This document shows, one piece after another, positions 25,655 through 33,718 of a DNA stretch of 37,715 nt. Each line of letters begins with the position of its first letter. Position 1 is the stretch's first letter. The position numbers and the translations under genes are program-made. Under the pieces are notes generated by a model. It did no database searches, was not told the origin of the DNA, and saw only the letters and a program-made list of their open reading frames with translations. This stretch comes from Apopatocola sp963618015 (GTDB lineage: Bacteria; Bacillota; Clostridia; Oscillospirales; Oscillospiraceae): positions 1 through 37,715 of the forward strand of contig CAVEQS010000029.1 in assembly GCA_963618015.1 (NCBI GenBank), written 5' to 3'.

Positions 25655-27007
25655 TTACTTTGCGTCATGCTCCGCGCGGTTTTCCGCCCAGAGCTTATCC
25701 GCCGCCGGTTTCCATTCCGCGGCATACCGGTCGCACTTGGCGCAGAGATGATCGACCGTCTCCGGAGACTGCATATCCGTGGAATGCGCGCCGGAGGATT
25801 TCACCATCTCGCGCAGCTTCTCCGGATTTTCGAGCATCGGGCAGGGACGGAGCATGTTGTCGTTAAACGGCTGTCCGTCATGATACGCCATGAAGAGCGG
25901 AGACTTCATCGTCTCGAGCAGCGTCTTTTCGCGGATGTTCGAGTCGGAATAGTGGATGAACACGCAGGGGTCCACGTCGCCGTTGGCGTTGATGTGGAGG
26001 TAGGTGCGTCCGCCCGCGATGCAGCCGCCGACGAACTCGGCGTCGTTCTGGAAGTCCATCGCGAAGAGCGGCTTCGTCTGGCGGTAGCGGCGGATGCGGC
26101 GGTACATTTCGGTGCGCTGCTCCGGCGTCGGGAGGAGCTCGGGCGAAGCATCGTTGCCGACCGGCATATAGTGGAAGTACCAGATGAAGTACGCGCCCAT
26201 TTTGATAAGGCTGTCGTAGTACTCCTCTGAGGTAATAGACTCGAAGTTTTCTCTCGTGTAGCAGGAGGAGATGCCGTAGAGCAGCTTGCGTTCGCGAAGA
26301 AGGTTCATAGCGTGCGTCGCCTTGCCGTAAACACCCTCGCCGCGGCGGGAGTCGGTCGCCTCTTCAAAGCCCTCAAGAGAGATGGCCGGGACGAAGTTCT
26401 TCACACGCAGCATGTCGTCGGCAAATTTCTCGTCGATGAGCGTACCGTTCGTAAAGGCAAGGAAGATGCAGTCGTCGTGCTTTTCGCAAAGCTTGATAAG
26501 ATCAGCCTTGCGGACGAGCGGCTCGCCGCCGGTGTAGATGTACATATAAACGCCCATGTCCTTGCCCTGACGGATGATATCGTCGATCTCATCAAAGGTA
26601 AGGTTGAGCTTGTTGCCATACTCCGCCGCCCAGCAGCCGGTGCAATGGAGGTTGCAGGCGCTGGTCGGGTCGAGCAGGATCGCCCAGGGGATGTTGCAGT
26701 TATGCTCCTTGCGGAGCTTTTCCTGCTTTTCGCAGCCGACCATGTTGGCATTGATGAAGAAATTCACCACGATCGTCGTGAGAACGTCATGGTCTACCTC
26801 GTTCATCATGTGGCGGACAAAATCATAGTACGGATACGTCGGGTCCTCGATCGCGCGGCGGATCGCGGCGCGTTGCGCGGGAAAACGTCCCTTGCAGAAC
26901 GTGTCTGCCCAGTCCATCAGTTTGGGCAGATTGGTCTCCGGGTCCTTGTACATGAATTTGATCGCCTGTTCGATGCCGTATTTCTTCACGGTCGTCGATA
27001 CGCTCAT
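25655..27007 (-). CDS. Radical SAM protein with SPASM-like C-terminus
   Basis: A 450-residue enzyme. The first 100 residues are a helical region (MSVSTTVKKYGIEQAIKF onward). The radical SAM cluster motif is TSACNLHCTGCWAAEYG, followed by TGGEPLVRKADL and the barrel. The C-terminal part has further cysteines (VGGCIAGG, DVDPCVFIH, LRPCPML, HLCAKCDRY) that may hold auxiliary clusters as in SPASM proteins. No peptide precursor gene lies next to it, so RiPP maturation is not supported. Start: ATG before SVSTT, with AAAGGAG 11 bases upstream; a GTG four codons earlier overlaps that site. A TATAAT promoter and a palindrome precede it, and a TetR gene lies upstream on the same strand, 193 bases away. 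Function unknown. Confidence 0.85.
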   Translation of the reverse strand: MSVSTTVKKYGIEQAIKFMYKDPETNLPKLMDWADTFCKGRFPAQRAAIRRAIEDPTYPYYDFVRHMMNEVDHDVLTTIVVNFFINANMVGCEKQEKLRKEHNCNIPWAILLDPTSACNLHCTGCWAAEYGNKLNLTFDEIDDIIRQGKDMGVYMYIYTGGEPLVRKADLIKLCEKHDDCIFLAFTNGTLIDEKFADDMLRVKNFVPAISLEGFEEATDSRRGEGVYGKATHAMNLLRERKLLYGISSCYTRENFESITSEEYYDSLIKMGAYFIWYFHYMPVGNDASPELLPTPEQRTEMYRRIRRYRQTKPLFAMDFQNDAEFVGGCIAGGRTYLHINANGDVDPCVFIHYSDSNIREKTLLETMKSPLFMAYHDGQPFNDNMLRPCPMLENPEKLREMVKSSGAHSTDMQSPETVDHLCAKCDRYAAEWKPAADKLWAENRAEHDAK

Positions 27008-27048
27008 ATAAAAGCACACTCCTTTGTAGGATTATTCTTTATGCTTTC

Positions 27049-27084
27049 ATTATAGCGAAGCGTTTTGTCTTTTCCATGGACAAA
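27049..27084 (-). promoter_or_regulatory. Promoter and candidate operator of the radical SAM gene
   Basis: A perfect TATAAT (minus strand, 27049-27054) lies about 42 bases before the start codon; the -35 region (ATGGAA or TGGAAA, 16-17 bases away) is weak. An inverted repeat TTTGTC (27064-27069) / GACAAA (27079-27084) covers the spacer and -35, where a repressor would block. A second dyad GTTTTG/CAAAAC (27148-27162) lies 64 bases further upstream and shares the GTTTTGTC string. TetR-family control is inferred only from position. Confidence 0.5.
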
Positions 27085-27170
27085 CCGACGCGGTTGTAAA
27101 AAAAATAGACGGAAGCAGAAAAGTGCCCCATTTAGGATACTTTCGCCGTTTTGTCCCAAAACTTTTCCGT

Positions 27171-27217
27171 AAAAAAGCGCAAAAGGGACTCGCTGCATTT
27201 TTACAGCGGGTCCCTTT
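27171..27217 (-). terminator. Intrinsic terminator overlapping the end of the second TetR gene
   Basis: Arms AAAGGGACTCGCTG (27182-27195) and CAGCGGGTCCCTTT (27204-27217) pair with one G-T; the TetR stop codon (27201-27203) is in the loop. On the minus strand the stem is followed by TTTTGCGCTTTTTT. It separates the TetR pair from the radical SAM gene, which then needs its own promoter. Confidence 0.8.
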
Positions 27218-27764
27218 CCATCTGCGCCGCAGCGCTGTCAATAAAGGCATTGAACACTTTTTCCAGCCGATCCACGCTTTCATCTACATCGGCCTGCATT
27301 TTTTCCCAGGTAAATTTCAGGAAAAATCCGATGAAGGAATAGCGATAGAACTGCGCAATGTAGCGTATCGATTCCTCCGAAAGATGTGTACCGGCAGTGC
27401 GTTCCCGAACGTAATCGAAAAAGAAACCGTCCGTCTCCATAAAGATATAGTGCTCCAAATGACTGCGGGAGGCGGAGGAGAGCAGATTTGTGACGAGCTT
27501 TGGATGGCTCTGGCAGTACTTGAGAAATACGCGCACCTCTTCTTTCCAGCCCTGACTTTCCCGGACAGATTTTGTCAGCATGCTGAAGCGCGTATTCATC
27601 CATACGCTCAGAAGGTCGTAAATATCCTGATAGTGATAGTAAAATGTGTTGGAGCTCACACCGCATCGCCGGACGAGCGCCGATACGGTGATCTTGTCAA
27701 ACGGCATTTCCTCCAGCATCTCTTCAAAGGTCGAGAGGATCGCCTTTTGCGTTAACAGCGCCAT
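27201..27764 (-). CDS. TetR-family transcriptional regulator (second of a tandem pair)
   Basis: A 187-residue DNA-binding regulator. The N-terminal helix-turn-helix is at about residues 24-45 (ITVSALVRRCGVSSNTFYYHYQ), with the FYYHY signature of the family; the rest is an all-helical ligand and dimer domain with several aromatic residues (HYIFMETDGFFFDYV, FYRYSFIGFFLKF). It starts 21 bases after the upstream TetR gene (GGGAAAGGGA before the ATG), so both are one transcript. It lies next to the radical SAM gene, whose promoter has a palindrome, and that gene is the natural target to suspect. Ligand unknown. Confidence 0.9.
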   Translation of the reverse strand: MALLTQKAILSTFEEMLEEMPFDKITVSALVRRCGVSSNTFYYHYQDIYDLLSVWMNTRFSMLTKSVRESQGWKEEVRVFLKYCQSHPKLVTNLLSSASRSHLEHYIFMETDGFFFDYVRERTAGTHLSEESIRYIAQFYRYSFIGFFLKFTWEKMQADVDESVDRLEKVFNAFIDSAAAQMERDPL

Positions 27765-27785
27765 TGGAAGTATCCCTTTCCCCGT

Positions 27786-28364
27786 TTATTTCTCAAACAT
27801 GTCAGAATTGAGCAATACGGCGTATATATCCCGTGCCGCGGCGCGCGTCTCGCTCTCCGAAAGATGATCCGCCACACAGCTGTTGATAACCCCGAACAGG
27901 CCATTGCATATGAGCGCCGCTGTCTGGTGGAACGAAAAACGCGGCTTGAGATACGTATGGCGGCGGAGATAGTCGTCCACGCTGACGTACATCCGGTTAA
28001 AGTACGCAGAAAACAGATAAGGATTTTCCCGGGATGTGGTGTGGGAAAAGAAGGCGTAGTTGTCGTAATAGAGGCTTAAAATGGCTTCCAGAAGGTTCTG
28101 ATAACCGATAAACCCGTCGTTTTTGGGGTTGTTCACGGCTTGCAGCGCGTGGTATTTGTCGCTGGCTTCCTGCACATGATCGGAGAAGATCTCCTCGGCA
28201 AGGGCGTACTTATCCTCGTAGTGCGCGTAAAACGTGATCCGGCTGATATCCCCGCGGCGGCAGATCTCTGCAACGGAGATTTTTTCAAACGGCATTTCCT
28301 GCAAAATGTCTGTCAGCGTTGCTTTGATATTGCGTTTCGTCTTGGTGATACGTTTATCTTCCAA
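27786..28364 (-). CDS. TetR-family transcriptional regulator (first of the pair, operon regulator candidate)
   Basis: A 192-residue regulator with the TetR helix-turn-helix at about 27-48 (ISVAEICRRGDISRITFYAHYEDKY) and a helical C-terminal domain. The start is a TTG (MEDKRITKTKRN) with AAAGGTGG 10 bases upstream; no ATG is available near the N-terminus of the domain. Its promoter carries a palindrome that matches one over the promoter of the eight-gene operon upstream on the same strand (13 of 18 bases), so it is probably autoregulated and represses that operon. It is separated from the last operon gene by a strong terminator. Ligand unknown, perhaps a substrate of the operon enzymes. Confidence 0.9.
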   Translation of the reverse strand: MEDKRITKTKRNIKATLTDILQEMPFEKISVAEICRRGDISRITFYAHYEDKYALAEEIFSDHVQEASDKYHALQAVNNPKNDGFIGYQNLLEAILSLYYDNYAFFSHTTSRENPYLFSAYFNRMYVSVDDYLRRHTYLKPRFSFHQTAALICNGLFGVINSCVADHLSESETRAAARDIYAVLLNSDMFEK

Positions 28365-28417
28365 TCGGGTACTTCCACCTTTCTGAAGATTGCTTCGCCA
28401 GGATTCTCAAACAAATA

Positions 28418-28463
28418 TTAGGTAGTGTTTACTTAATTTAACATATGTACAAGGATTTGTCAA
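28418..28463 (-). promoter_or_regulatory. TetR promoter with overlapping operator
   Basis: On the minus strand a perfect TTGACA (28458-28463) and TAAATT (28435-28440) are 17 bases apart. A palindrome TTAGGTA...TACTTAA (28418-28436) overlaps the downstream edge of the -10 and the expected start point, a usual place for a repressor. Plus-strand reading AGGTAGTGTTTACTTAAT (28420-28437) matches the operator before the operon at 34469-34486. Confidence 0.7.
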
Positions 28464-28523
28464 ATTTTTGCCGTATACCGAAGAACTTTTATCGTCTCCG
28501 ATATCCAGCCGTTTTCCGCGGAC

Positions 28524-28552
28524 AAAAACCGGCGGACTTATTTGTCCGCCGG
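28524..28552 (-). terminator. Operon terminator overlapping the last stop codon
   Basis: Arms CCGGCGGAC (28529-28537) and GTCCGCCGG (28544-28552) pair perfectly around a 6-base loop; on the minus strand five T follow (28524-28528). The stop codon of the last alpha/beta hydrolase (28538-28540) lies in the loop, so the final codons are part of the terminator. Confidence 0.9.
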
Positions 28553-29392
28553 GAGAAGGAAGGCGCGTATCGCGCGGATATAGTCGTCCGCCTTCAAAAC
28601 CGTGGAGAGATGCCCGCCGGATACATAGGCGATCTTCGGCTCGTGCATCAGCGCAATGAGATCCTGCTGCATCTTACCGGAGAAGAAATCCTGATTGGGC
28701 AGAATAAGGAGGATGCGCCCTTTGAGATCGGCGAAATCCGCTGCCGTTACCGGTTTCTGGTTCATAAGATCGGCGAGCAGGCCGGAGATGTGGACGTCCT
28801 TTTCCTGCTGGAAATCCTTGAAGATCGTCTCAAACATATTCCGCGCATAGGCGATCTCCTCGGCGCTCTCGTTGCGGATGTGGCTCATGCCGGCCTTGAT
28901 GAGCGTTGGCTTGAGCTTTTCATAGTTGCAATGCTTCATGTACCAGAGCATAAGCGGTGCAAAAAAGTATTTCTTTTTGAGTGATTTGAGCGTCACAGCG
29001 TCCATGCCGCCGGTGGAGATCAAAACAAGACCACCGGTCTCGCCGGGATATTTCTGCACATAGATTTGCGACACCATGCCGCCGTCGCTCGCACCGACGA
29101 ACACGGGACGCTCGACGCCGAGTTTCGCGAAAAAGGCGTGCATTCCCGTCACAAGCGCCTGATTCGTGCGCAGCTCCTGCGGATAATCGAAGAGCAGTAC
29201 GCGAAAGTCTGCGGAGAGCGGGTCAACATAGTCCATCCACATTTCCAGCGTATTCATCCCGCCGTTGAGCAGTACAAGCGTTTCACCACCCTCTTTCCCG
29301 CTCAGCACATAGCGGTATTGCGCGCCGTCTACAGTCATCGTCTGACTCGGATGCACCGCGGTAAATTCTTTCAGTTTTTTGGAATACAGCAT
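28538..29392 (-). CDS. Alpha/beta hydrolase, last gene of the operon
   Basis: A 284-residue serine hydrolase fold. The oxyanion region is LVLLNGGMNT, the nucleophile S102 is in FVGASDGGMVSQ (GxSxG), an acid is likely the D of LPNQDFFSG, and the histidine that of SGGHLSTVL. It has no signal peptide, so it acts in the cytoplasm. The cap region (about 125-215) is helical. Start: ATG of MLYSKKLKEF with AAGGAG 9 bases upstream. It follows a methyltransferase by 43 bases. Members of this fold are esterases, lactonases, peptidases or haloalkane-type enzymes, so the reaction is open. Confidence 0.88.
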   Translation of the reverse strand: MLYSKKLKEFTAVHPSQTMTVDGAQYRYVLSGKEGGETLVLLNGGMNTLEMWMDYVDPLSADFRVLLFDYPQELRTNQALVTGMHAFFAKLGVERPVFVGASDGGMVSQIYVQKYPGETGGLVLISTGGMDAVTLKSLKKKYFFAPLMLWYMKHCNYEKLKPTLIKAGMSHIRNESAEEIAYARNMFETIFKDFQQEKDVHISGLLADLMNQKPVTAADFADLKGRILLILPNQDFFSGKMQQDLIALMHEPKIAYVSGGHLSTVLKADDYIRAIRAFLLPADK

Positions 29393-29435
29393 AGTCCTTT
29401 TCTCCTTTTGCACTTATACACACAGATATTACCAA

Positions 29436-30065
29436 TTACTGCTCGTTTGCCCCGCCGCGCTCTGCCGCTTTGTGCAAAACAGCCACCGCGCACGGAACCT
29501 TCCCTTCGCAGAATGTATAGTCGGCGTCCGTATATCCGGCGTCGGCAAAAAATGTCTTATAGCTCTCGAGCGTGAACTCCCGCTTGAAGTCTGCGCCTGC
29601 TTTCCCGATGACGCCCGTCACGCTGTTGGTCGTCCCCTTCTCCGTGCGGTTCATATAGGTGGGGACGATGATCCGCCCGCCGGGACGACAGACGCGGTCA
29701 AGCTCGTGCAGCGCCCTGTACGGCTCATCCAGCAGATGGATGACGTTCGCGGCCACAACAACGTCAAAGCTCGCATCCGGGTATCCGAGTGAAAGGATAT
29801 TGCCCGGCTCAAACGTGATGTTGCCATAGCGCCGGAGCTTTCTTTCGGCGCGGCGGAGCATTTTTACGGAGAAATCCGTCGCCGTGATATGGCGGCAGCG
29901 CGCGGCGATATCACCGGTGAGCAGTCCCGTGCCGCAGGCACACTCCAGCACCTCGTCTCCGGGGCGGATACACTCTGCCACCGTGGCGCAGAGCGCCCGG
30001 TTCGCCCGGCGGTTGATGACGTTCGCAAAAACGTCGTAGACCCATGCCACGTTATCCCAGAACAT
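29436..30065 (-). CDS. Class I SAM-dependent methyltransferase (UbiE/Methyltransf_11 type)
   Basis: A 209-residue methyltransferase. Motif I is VLECACGTGLLTG (about 39-51), the acidic loop that binds the ribose is ITATDFSVKML, motif II-like ASFDVVVAANVIHLLDEP, then LHELDRVCRPGGRIIVPTYM. These are the marks of the UbiE/small-molecule group. The N-terminus MFWDNVAWVYDVFANVI resembles lipid- and quinone-methylating members, but that does not fix the substrate. ATG with GGGGAGGG upstream, 18 bases after the thiazoline-hydrolase-family gene. Confidence 0.88.
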   Translation of the reverse strand: MFWDNVAWVYDVFANVINRRANRALCATVAECIRPGDEVLECACGTGLLTGDIAARCRHITATDFSVKMLRRAERKLRRYGNITFEPGNILSLGYPDASFDVVVAANVIHLLDEPYRALHELDRVCRPGGRIIVPTYMNRTEKGTTNSVTGVIGKAGADFKREFTLESYKTFFADAGYTDADYTFCEGKVPCAVAVLHKAAERGGANEQ

Positions 30066-30083
30066 TCGCTTCCCTCCCCGCTT

Positions 30084-30686
30084 TTATTTATCCGCGATCT
30101 TTAGACAGAAGTCACAGCAGTCGTCGCCACGCCCCAGCGTTTTCGTCCGGTGCCAAAGAAGCCTGGGGTGCATGCCGTCATAGGTGATATCGTCGCTGTC
30201 GCAAAAGCTCGGGCAGAGCTCCGGGCAGCCGTACTGTAGACACGTATCATGATAGGGGCAGCGCGTCATGTCGATGCTCCACACACCGCCGGATGTTTGT
30301 GTTTCCCTGGCGGCGAAGCCCGCCGTTTCGCCGAAGAGCTTTGGCGTCTCGCGGCAGAACATGCCCGGTACGCGCCGGTAGAGTCCCGGGATACGCAGAA
30401 ATGCGAGAATCATCTTTTTGAGCTTCCACGCCCGTTCCTCCACATAGCCGTGAACGGTTTGCAGCGCTTCGTCCTTTGGCAGGACCGTCTGCAAGGTCTC
30501 ATAAGCGGCGATCCCCGGCAGAATCTGGCCTTCCAGATGGCGCTGCTTTTCTTTCGTTGCGCCGGCGCTCTCCGCCCGAAGCGCGCGCAGACGCGCGTCA
30601 AACGCGGCGTTCAGCTCCCCGGCCTTTTCCGAAAACTGCTGCGCTGCCGTTTTGTGAAACGCCGCGGCAATGTAATTCTCTTTCAT
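30084..30686 (-). CDS. L-2-amino-thiazoline-4-carboxylic acid hydrolase family protein
   Basis: A 200-residue protein. The first 130 residues are helical, beginning MKENYIAAAFHKTAAQQF, and the last 60 carry the family core: DMTRCPYHDTCLQYGCPELCPSFCDSDD, then GMHPRLLWHRTKTLGRGDDCCDFCL, with at least eight cysteines and three histidines. The founding enzyme of this family opens the thiazoline ring of L-ATC on the way to cysteine, but most members are uncharacterised and this assignment is by recalled motif only. The cysteine-rich end could bind a metal. ATG with GGGGAG upstream. It lies inside the methyltransferase/hydrolase operon, 57 bases after the previous gene. Confidence 0.75.
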   Translation of the reverse strand: MKENYIAAAFHKTAAQQFSEKAGELNAAFDARLRALRAESAGATKEKQRHLEGQILPGIAAYETLQTVLPKDEALQTVHGYVEERAWKLKKMILAFLRIPGLYRRVPGMFCRETPKLFGETAGFAARETQTSGGVWSIDMTRCPYHDTCLQYGCPELCPSFCDSDDITYDGMHPRLLWHRTKTLGRGDDCCDFCLKIADK

Positions 30687-30743
30687 CGTTCCGTCTCCCC
30701 ATTCGCTCTGTATGTGCAGCCGCGAAATATATTATGTAAACTT

Positions 30744-31520
30744 TTAGGCTGAGTGAGTATGCGCTGCCTGAACTTCCCGCGAGAAGAGGTCGGGATGCTC
30801 CCCCGCCAGTCCGCCGTGTCCCAGCTCCGTAAAAATTTTCGTCGTAAAGGGATATCCCTTCTCTTCAAGCTCGCTCAGATTGGCGGACAGCTTTTTATCC
30901 ACATCGCCCTTGATGCCATACCAGAGGAACATATCCGTTTTCTCAAAGAGTGAATAATCCGTTTTCTTCCCGATCAGAAAATAATCCTGATTCTTCCAGC
31001 TCTGCCATGTTGCCTTGCCGTAAAGAATCCTGTCGGCTTCCTCCAGCGTCCGCCCGGTGATCTTCGCGAGGAATTTCTTTCTTCTCGGCCCGGGGTGACC
31101 CATGACCGCATAAAAGAGACCCGTGAAGAAGAAACAGTAGACGTCCTTGCCCCATTTGCTTTTTATATCGGGATAGTCTCGCAGGGACATGCCGTCAGCA
31201 ATGGTGGTGGTGATCGTAAGACGCTCGTCAGCGAGAACCTCCATGAGTATACGGCAGCCGTAGGATATTCCGTAGAGGATATCGATCTTCCCACCGTAAT
31301 GCTCCACGATGTAATCGCCGAGCCGCTTTGCCTCATCCACGGGCGATTGAAAGACTGTTTCCGGCTCGTCAGGGTTAAAGCCATCGTAGGCCACGAGCAC
31401 GACATGATATATCTTCGCCATCTCCTTAGCCGACGGCAGCGCGCCGAGATAGCTTGTACCGCCGCCATGGAGCATCACCATCAGCTCTGGATTCTCTTTT
31501 CCAAATTCAAAATACTTCAT
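30744..31520 (-). CDS. Alpha/beta hydrolase, second of three in the operon
   Basis: A 258-residue alpha/beta hydrolase. The oxyanion strand is LMVMLHGGGTSYLG (13-26), the nucleophile S86 is in LYGISYGCR (GxSxG), and the terminal histidine is probably that of ELGHGGLAGEHP. No signal peptide. A long cap (about 120-205) includes aromatic FFFTGLFYAVMGHPGPRRKK, which may line a hydrophobic pocket. Start: ATG of MKYFEFGKEN with AAAGGAG 9 bases upstream; a longer frame upstream lies within the preceding gene and was not taken. 17 bases after the next hydrolase gene in the operon. Substrate unknown. Confidence 0.85.
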   Translation of the reverse strand: MKYFEFGKENPELMVMLHGGGTSYLGALPSAKEMAKIYHVVLVAYDGFNPDEPETVFQSPVDEAKRLGDYIVEHYGGKIDILYGISYGCRILMEVLADERLTITTTIADGMSLRDYPDIKSKWGKDVYCFFFTGLFYAVMGHPGPRRKKFLAKITGRTLEEADRILYGKATWQSWKNQDYFLIGKKTDYSLFEKTDMFLWYGIKGDVDKKLSANLSELEEKGYPFTTKIFTELGHGGLAGEHPDLFSREVQAAHTHSA

Positions 31521-31537
31521 GCCGCCTGTCTCCTTTA

Positions 31538-32284
31538 TTACCCCAGAAGCTGGCGCAGTATGGCGGTATAGTTCTTCGAATCTGCCGTCATGCGTCCGCA
31601 ATGGGCGTATCCCGGCCAGACCTTCAGCGCCGCGGAGGGGTATTTTTCGGGCTGCACCTTTTTCCCCTGCTTGAGATCCGAATCCTTTTCACCATAAGCA
31701 AAGACGCACCGCTTCTGCGTCTCTTCCGAAAGCTGCGGGAGATTCACATAGCCGCAGTCATGAATGATGTTCCGAATGCTGTCCTCGTTCATGGCGATGA
31801 AGCGCTGCGCCATGGCAGGGCCCGCAGTTTCGCCGTAAATCTCGCTCATTTTGCGGCGGGAGAGCTCCGGATCCTTCACAGCCTTGCGGTGCTTCGAGAG
31901 GAATACGCGCGAAAGGCCGAAGTAGATCAGGGGCGCATGTTCATAGAAGCTGACACCCTCGAAGAAGATATGGTCAAAGGTCAAATCGTCATATTTTAAG
32001 AGCTCAAAAAGAACAACACCGCCGAGGGAGGCGCCGAAACCCAGCTGCAAATGCGTGCAGCCATGTTCGAGAAGATAATCGTGGATCGCTCTGGCTTCAT
32101 CGGCAGCGCTCTCGTATGTTTCCGCCACGGCGTCGCCGTGCGCAGAAAGATCCGGGAGGAGCCAGCGAACATCGTCGCTCCACAGCTCCGGCAGGCATTC
32201 GCGGACGCCCTGCGCTGAGGAGAGCATCGGGTGGATGAGGATCGCCGCCTTGGCAGCGGACGGGTTATAATCGTGCATTACCAT
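31538..32284 (-). CDS. Alpha/beta hydrolase, third of three in the operon
   Basis: A 248-residue alpha/beta hydrolase. Visible are the opening AAILIHPMLSSA, the DLSAHGDAV strand-loop, the nucleophile S86 in GFGASLGGVVLFEL, an acid in YGEKDSDL, and the catalytic histidine in WPGYAHCGRM. It differs clearly from its two operon relatives, so the three are not recent copies. Its ATG follows the stop of the methyltransferase gene after one base, and GGAG stands within that gene, so translation is coupled. Cytoplasmic; substrate unknown. Confidence 0.86.
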   Translation of the reverse strand: MVMHDYNPSAAKAAILIHPMLSSAQGVRECLPELWSDDVRWLLPDLSAHGDAVAETYESAADEARAIHDYLLEHGCTHLQLGFGASLGGVVLFELLKYDDLTFDHIFFEGVSFYEHAPLIYFGLSRVFLSKHRKAVKDPELSRRKMSEIYGETAGPAMAQRFIAMNEDSIRNIIHDCGYVNLPQLSEETQKRCVFAYGEKDSDLKQGKKVQPEKYPSAALKVWPGYAHCGRMTADSKNYTAILRQLLG

Positions 32285-32285
32285 T

Positions 32286-32918
32286 TTATTTTTCTCCGTT
32301 TCTTTTTACCGGCTTCTCCGCCGTGACGCAAAGCCAGCCTCTTTTGTTTTTGTGGATTTGCACATCGCAAAATCCGGCCTGCTCCAGATAGTCTCTGAGC
32401 TGAACGTCCTTATAGATCGACATGCCGTCGATCTTCTCCGTCCATTTGTCGTCTTTGGCGGTATCGCCGCTGCATTCGTTGCAGATGAGGAATGTGCCGC
32501 CCGGCTTCAAAACGCGGTAAACCTCCCGGAAGCATTGCGGCAGATCTGGCCAGAAATAGACCGTTTCAAACGCCGTGACCACATCGAACCATTCGGACGC
32601 GAAGAGCATATCCGCCACGCTGCCCTGAAGCACCGCACACCGTCCCTCCGCAATGGCGCTTTCGTTGACTTTCCGGCTTTTCTCCACGCTGACGGACGAG
32701 TAATCGATCCCCTTAACGACGCCCTGCGGGCATTTTTTCAAAAGCTTTCGGATATTCGCTCCCCCGCCGCAGCCACAATCGAGCACATCGGCGTCCTCGG
32801 GGATATACAAAAACTTCAGTCCCCATCCGGCCAGAGAGCGGTGGCCAAGGTTCATCATGGAGACCATGAGCTTTCCGCCGAGCCCGACCGGCTTGCGGGT
32901 ATTATCAATAAAGGACAT
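32286..32918 (-). CDS. Class I SAM-dependent methyltransferase
   Basis: A 210-residue methyltransferase. Motif I is VLDCGCGGGANIRKLL (45-60 region), then GIDYSSVSVEKSRKVN as the ribose-binding acidic loop, WFDVVTAFETVYFWPDLP and FREVYRVLKPGGTFLICNE. The last three are typical for small-molecule methyltransferases that act on metabolites. ATG with AGGAGGCGG just upstream, 11 bases after the LCMT-like gene. Together with two other, dissimilar methyltransferases in the same operon it suggests several methyl transfers on one or more related compounds. Confidence 0.88.
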   Translation of the reverse strand: MSFIDNTRKPVGLGGKLMVSMMNLGHRSLAGWGLKFLYIPEDADVLDCGCGGGANIRKLLKKCPQGVVKGIDYSSVSVEKSRKVNESAIAEGRCAVLQGSVADMLFASEWFDVVTAFETVYFWPDLPQCFREVYRVLKPGGTFLICNECSGDTAKDDKWTEKIDGMSIYKDVQLRDYLEQAGFCDVQIHKNKRGWLCVTAEKPVKRNGEK

Positions 32919-32929
32919 ATTCCGCCTCC

Positions 32930-33718
32930 TCAGATTTTTTCCAGGACAACGATCCGGTTGGAGATGTTCCGCACGGCGGGCAGCTTGTCGAGCAGCTTAT
33001 AGACCGGGACAAACACCGCCATGCCCTCCGTGAGGCAATGCTCCTCTACAAAGCAATACCCCGGCAGGAGCGCAGCGAGAGCCGCGCCGTTCTTTATGCC
33101 CCAGGTAAATTTCGCACTGCTGCCCTCGATAGACTTTTCTTTGAATCGTTTAACGACCATCGGGTTCATTGTCTCAACAAACACCGTCGCTTTCGGGAAC
33201 CGCGCCGCGATACGCGCAAAAATACGCTGCACATCCGCCTCACAGAGGTACATGGTCAGCCCCTCGATGATGACGAGCGCCGGAGCATCCATCTCATCGA
33301 TCTTGCCGCCCCAGTCGTCCATGGCAGACATGGCGATCTGCGAGATGGTGCCATCTTCCGGCAGCAGCTTTTCCCGCACGGCAATAGATTCCGGCAGATC
33401 GAGGTTATACCAATGGGCATAGCCCTCCATCCGATAGCACCGGGTGTCAAGGCCGCAGGCGATATTGAGGACGACTGCACCCGGATTTTCCGCAAGCCAG
33501 CCTTTCACCAGCCGGTCGAGCACGATCGTCCGGGCGATAACGCCGCTGTGCATGGCGGCGTCCTTATCGGCGAGAGAGAAATCGTAGTCGAGGCGGCCGA
33601 TGATCTCTTCCGCCTTGGCGTCGTGGATCGCGCCGCGGGTACGGCTCTCCTTCGCGCGGGCATAGATCGTTTGCAGCATGGTCTCCGGCACGCCGGAGAG
33701 TTTTATTTTCTCATTCAT
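32930..33718 (-). CDS. TcmP/LCMT-like class I SAM-dependent methyltransferase
   Basis: A 262-residue protein of the leucine-carboxyl-methyltransferase-like group (PPM, TcmP, COG3315). Its marks are SRTRGAIHDAKAEEII, GVIARTIVLDRLVKGWL, motif I VLNIACGLDTRCYRM, WYNLDLPESIAVREKLL and IIEGLTMYLCEADVQRIF. TcmP methylates a carboxyl group of tetracenomycin; other members methylate carboxyl or hydroxyl groups, so an ester or ether product is a reasonable guess. The gene overlaps the preceding membrane-protein gene by 8 bases, and GGAGG with AAAGGAA precedes the ATG. Confidence 0.88.
   Translation of the reverse strand: MNEKIKLSGVPETMLQTIYARAKESRTRGAIHDAKAEEIIGRLDYDFSLADKDAAMHSGVIARTIVLDRLVKGWLAENPGAVVLNIACGLDTRCYRMEGYAHWYNLDLPESIAVREKLLPEDGTISQIAMSAMDDWGGKIDEMDAPALVIIEGLTMYLCEADVQRIFARIAARFPKATVFVETMNPMVVKRFKEKSIEGSSAKFTWGIKNGAALAALLPGYCFVEEHCLTEGMAVFVPVYKLLDKLPAVRNISNRIVVLEKI

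Noticed and set aside
25655..27007. A RiPP cluster around the radical SAM/SPASM-like gene
   Set aside because: No short precursor-like gene with a ribosome site, no peptidase and no exporter lies next to it.
28538..32284. The three alpha/beta hydrolases as acyl-homoserine-lactone lactonases or a lipase set
   Set aside because: Only the generic fold motifs are visible; nothing in the sequences indicates substrate, and no lactonase metal motif HxHxDH is present.
32286..33718. The two neighbouring methyltransferases as a recent duplication
   Set aside because: Their motif I sequences (VLDCGCGGG versus VLNIACGLDTR) and overall layout differ; they belong to different subfamilies.
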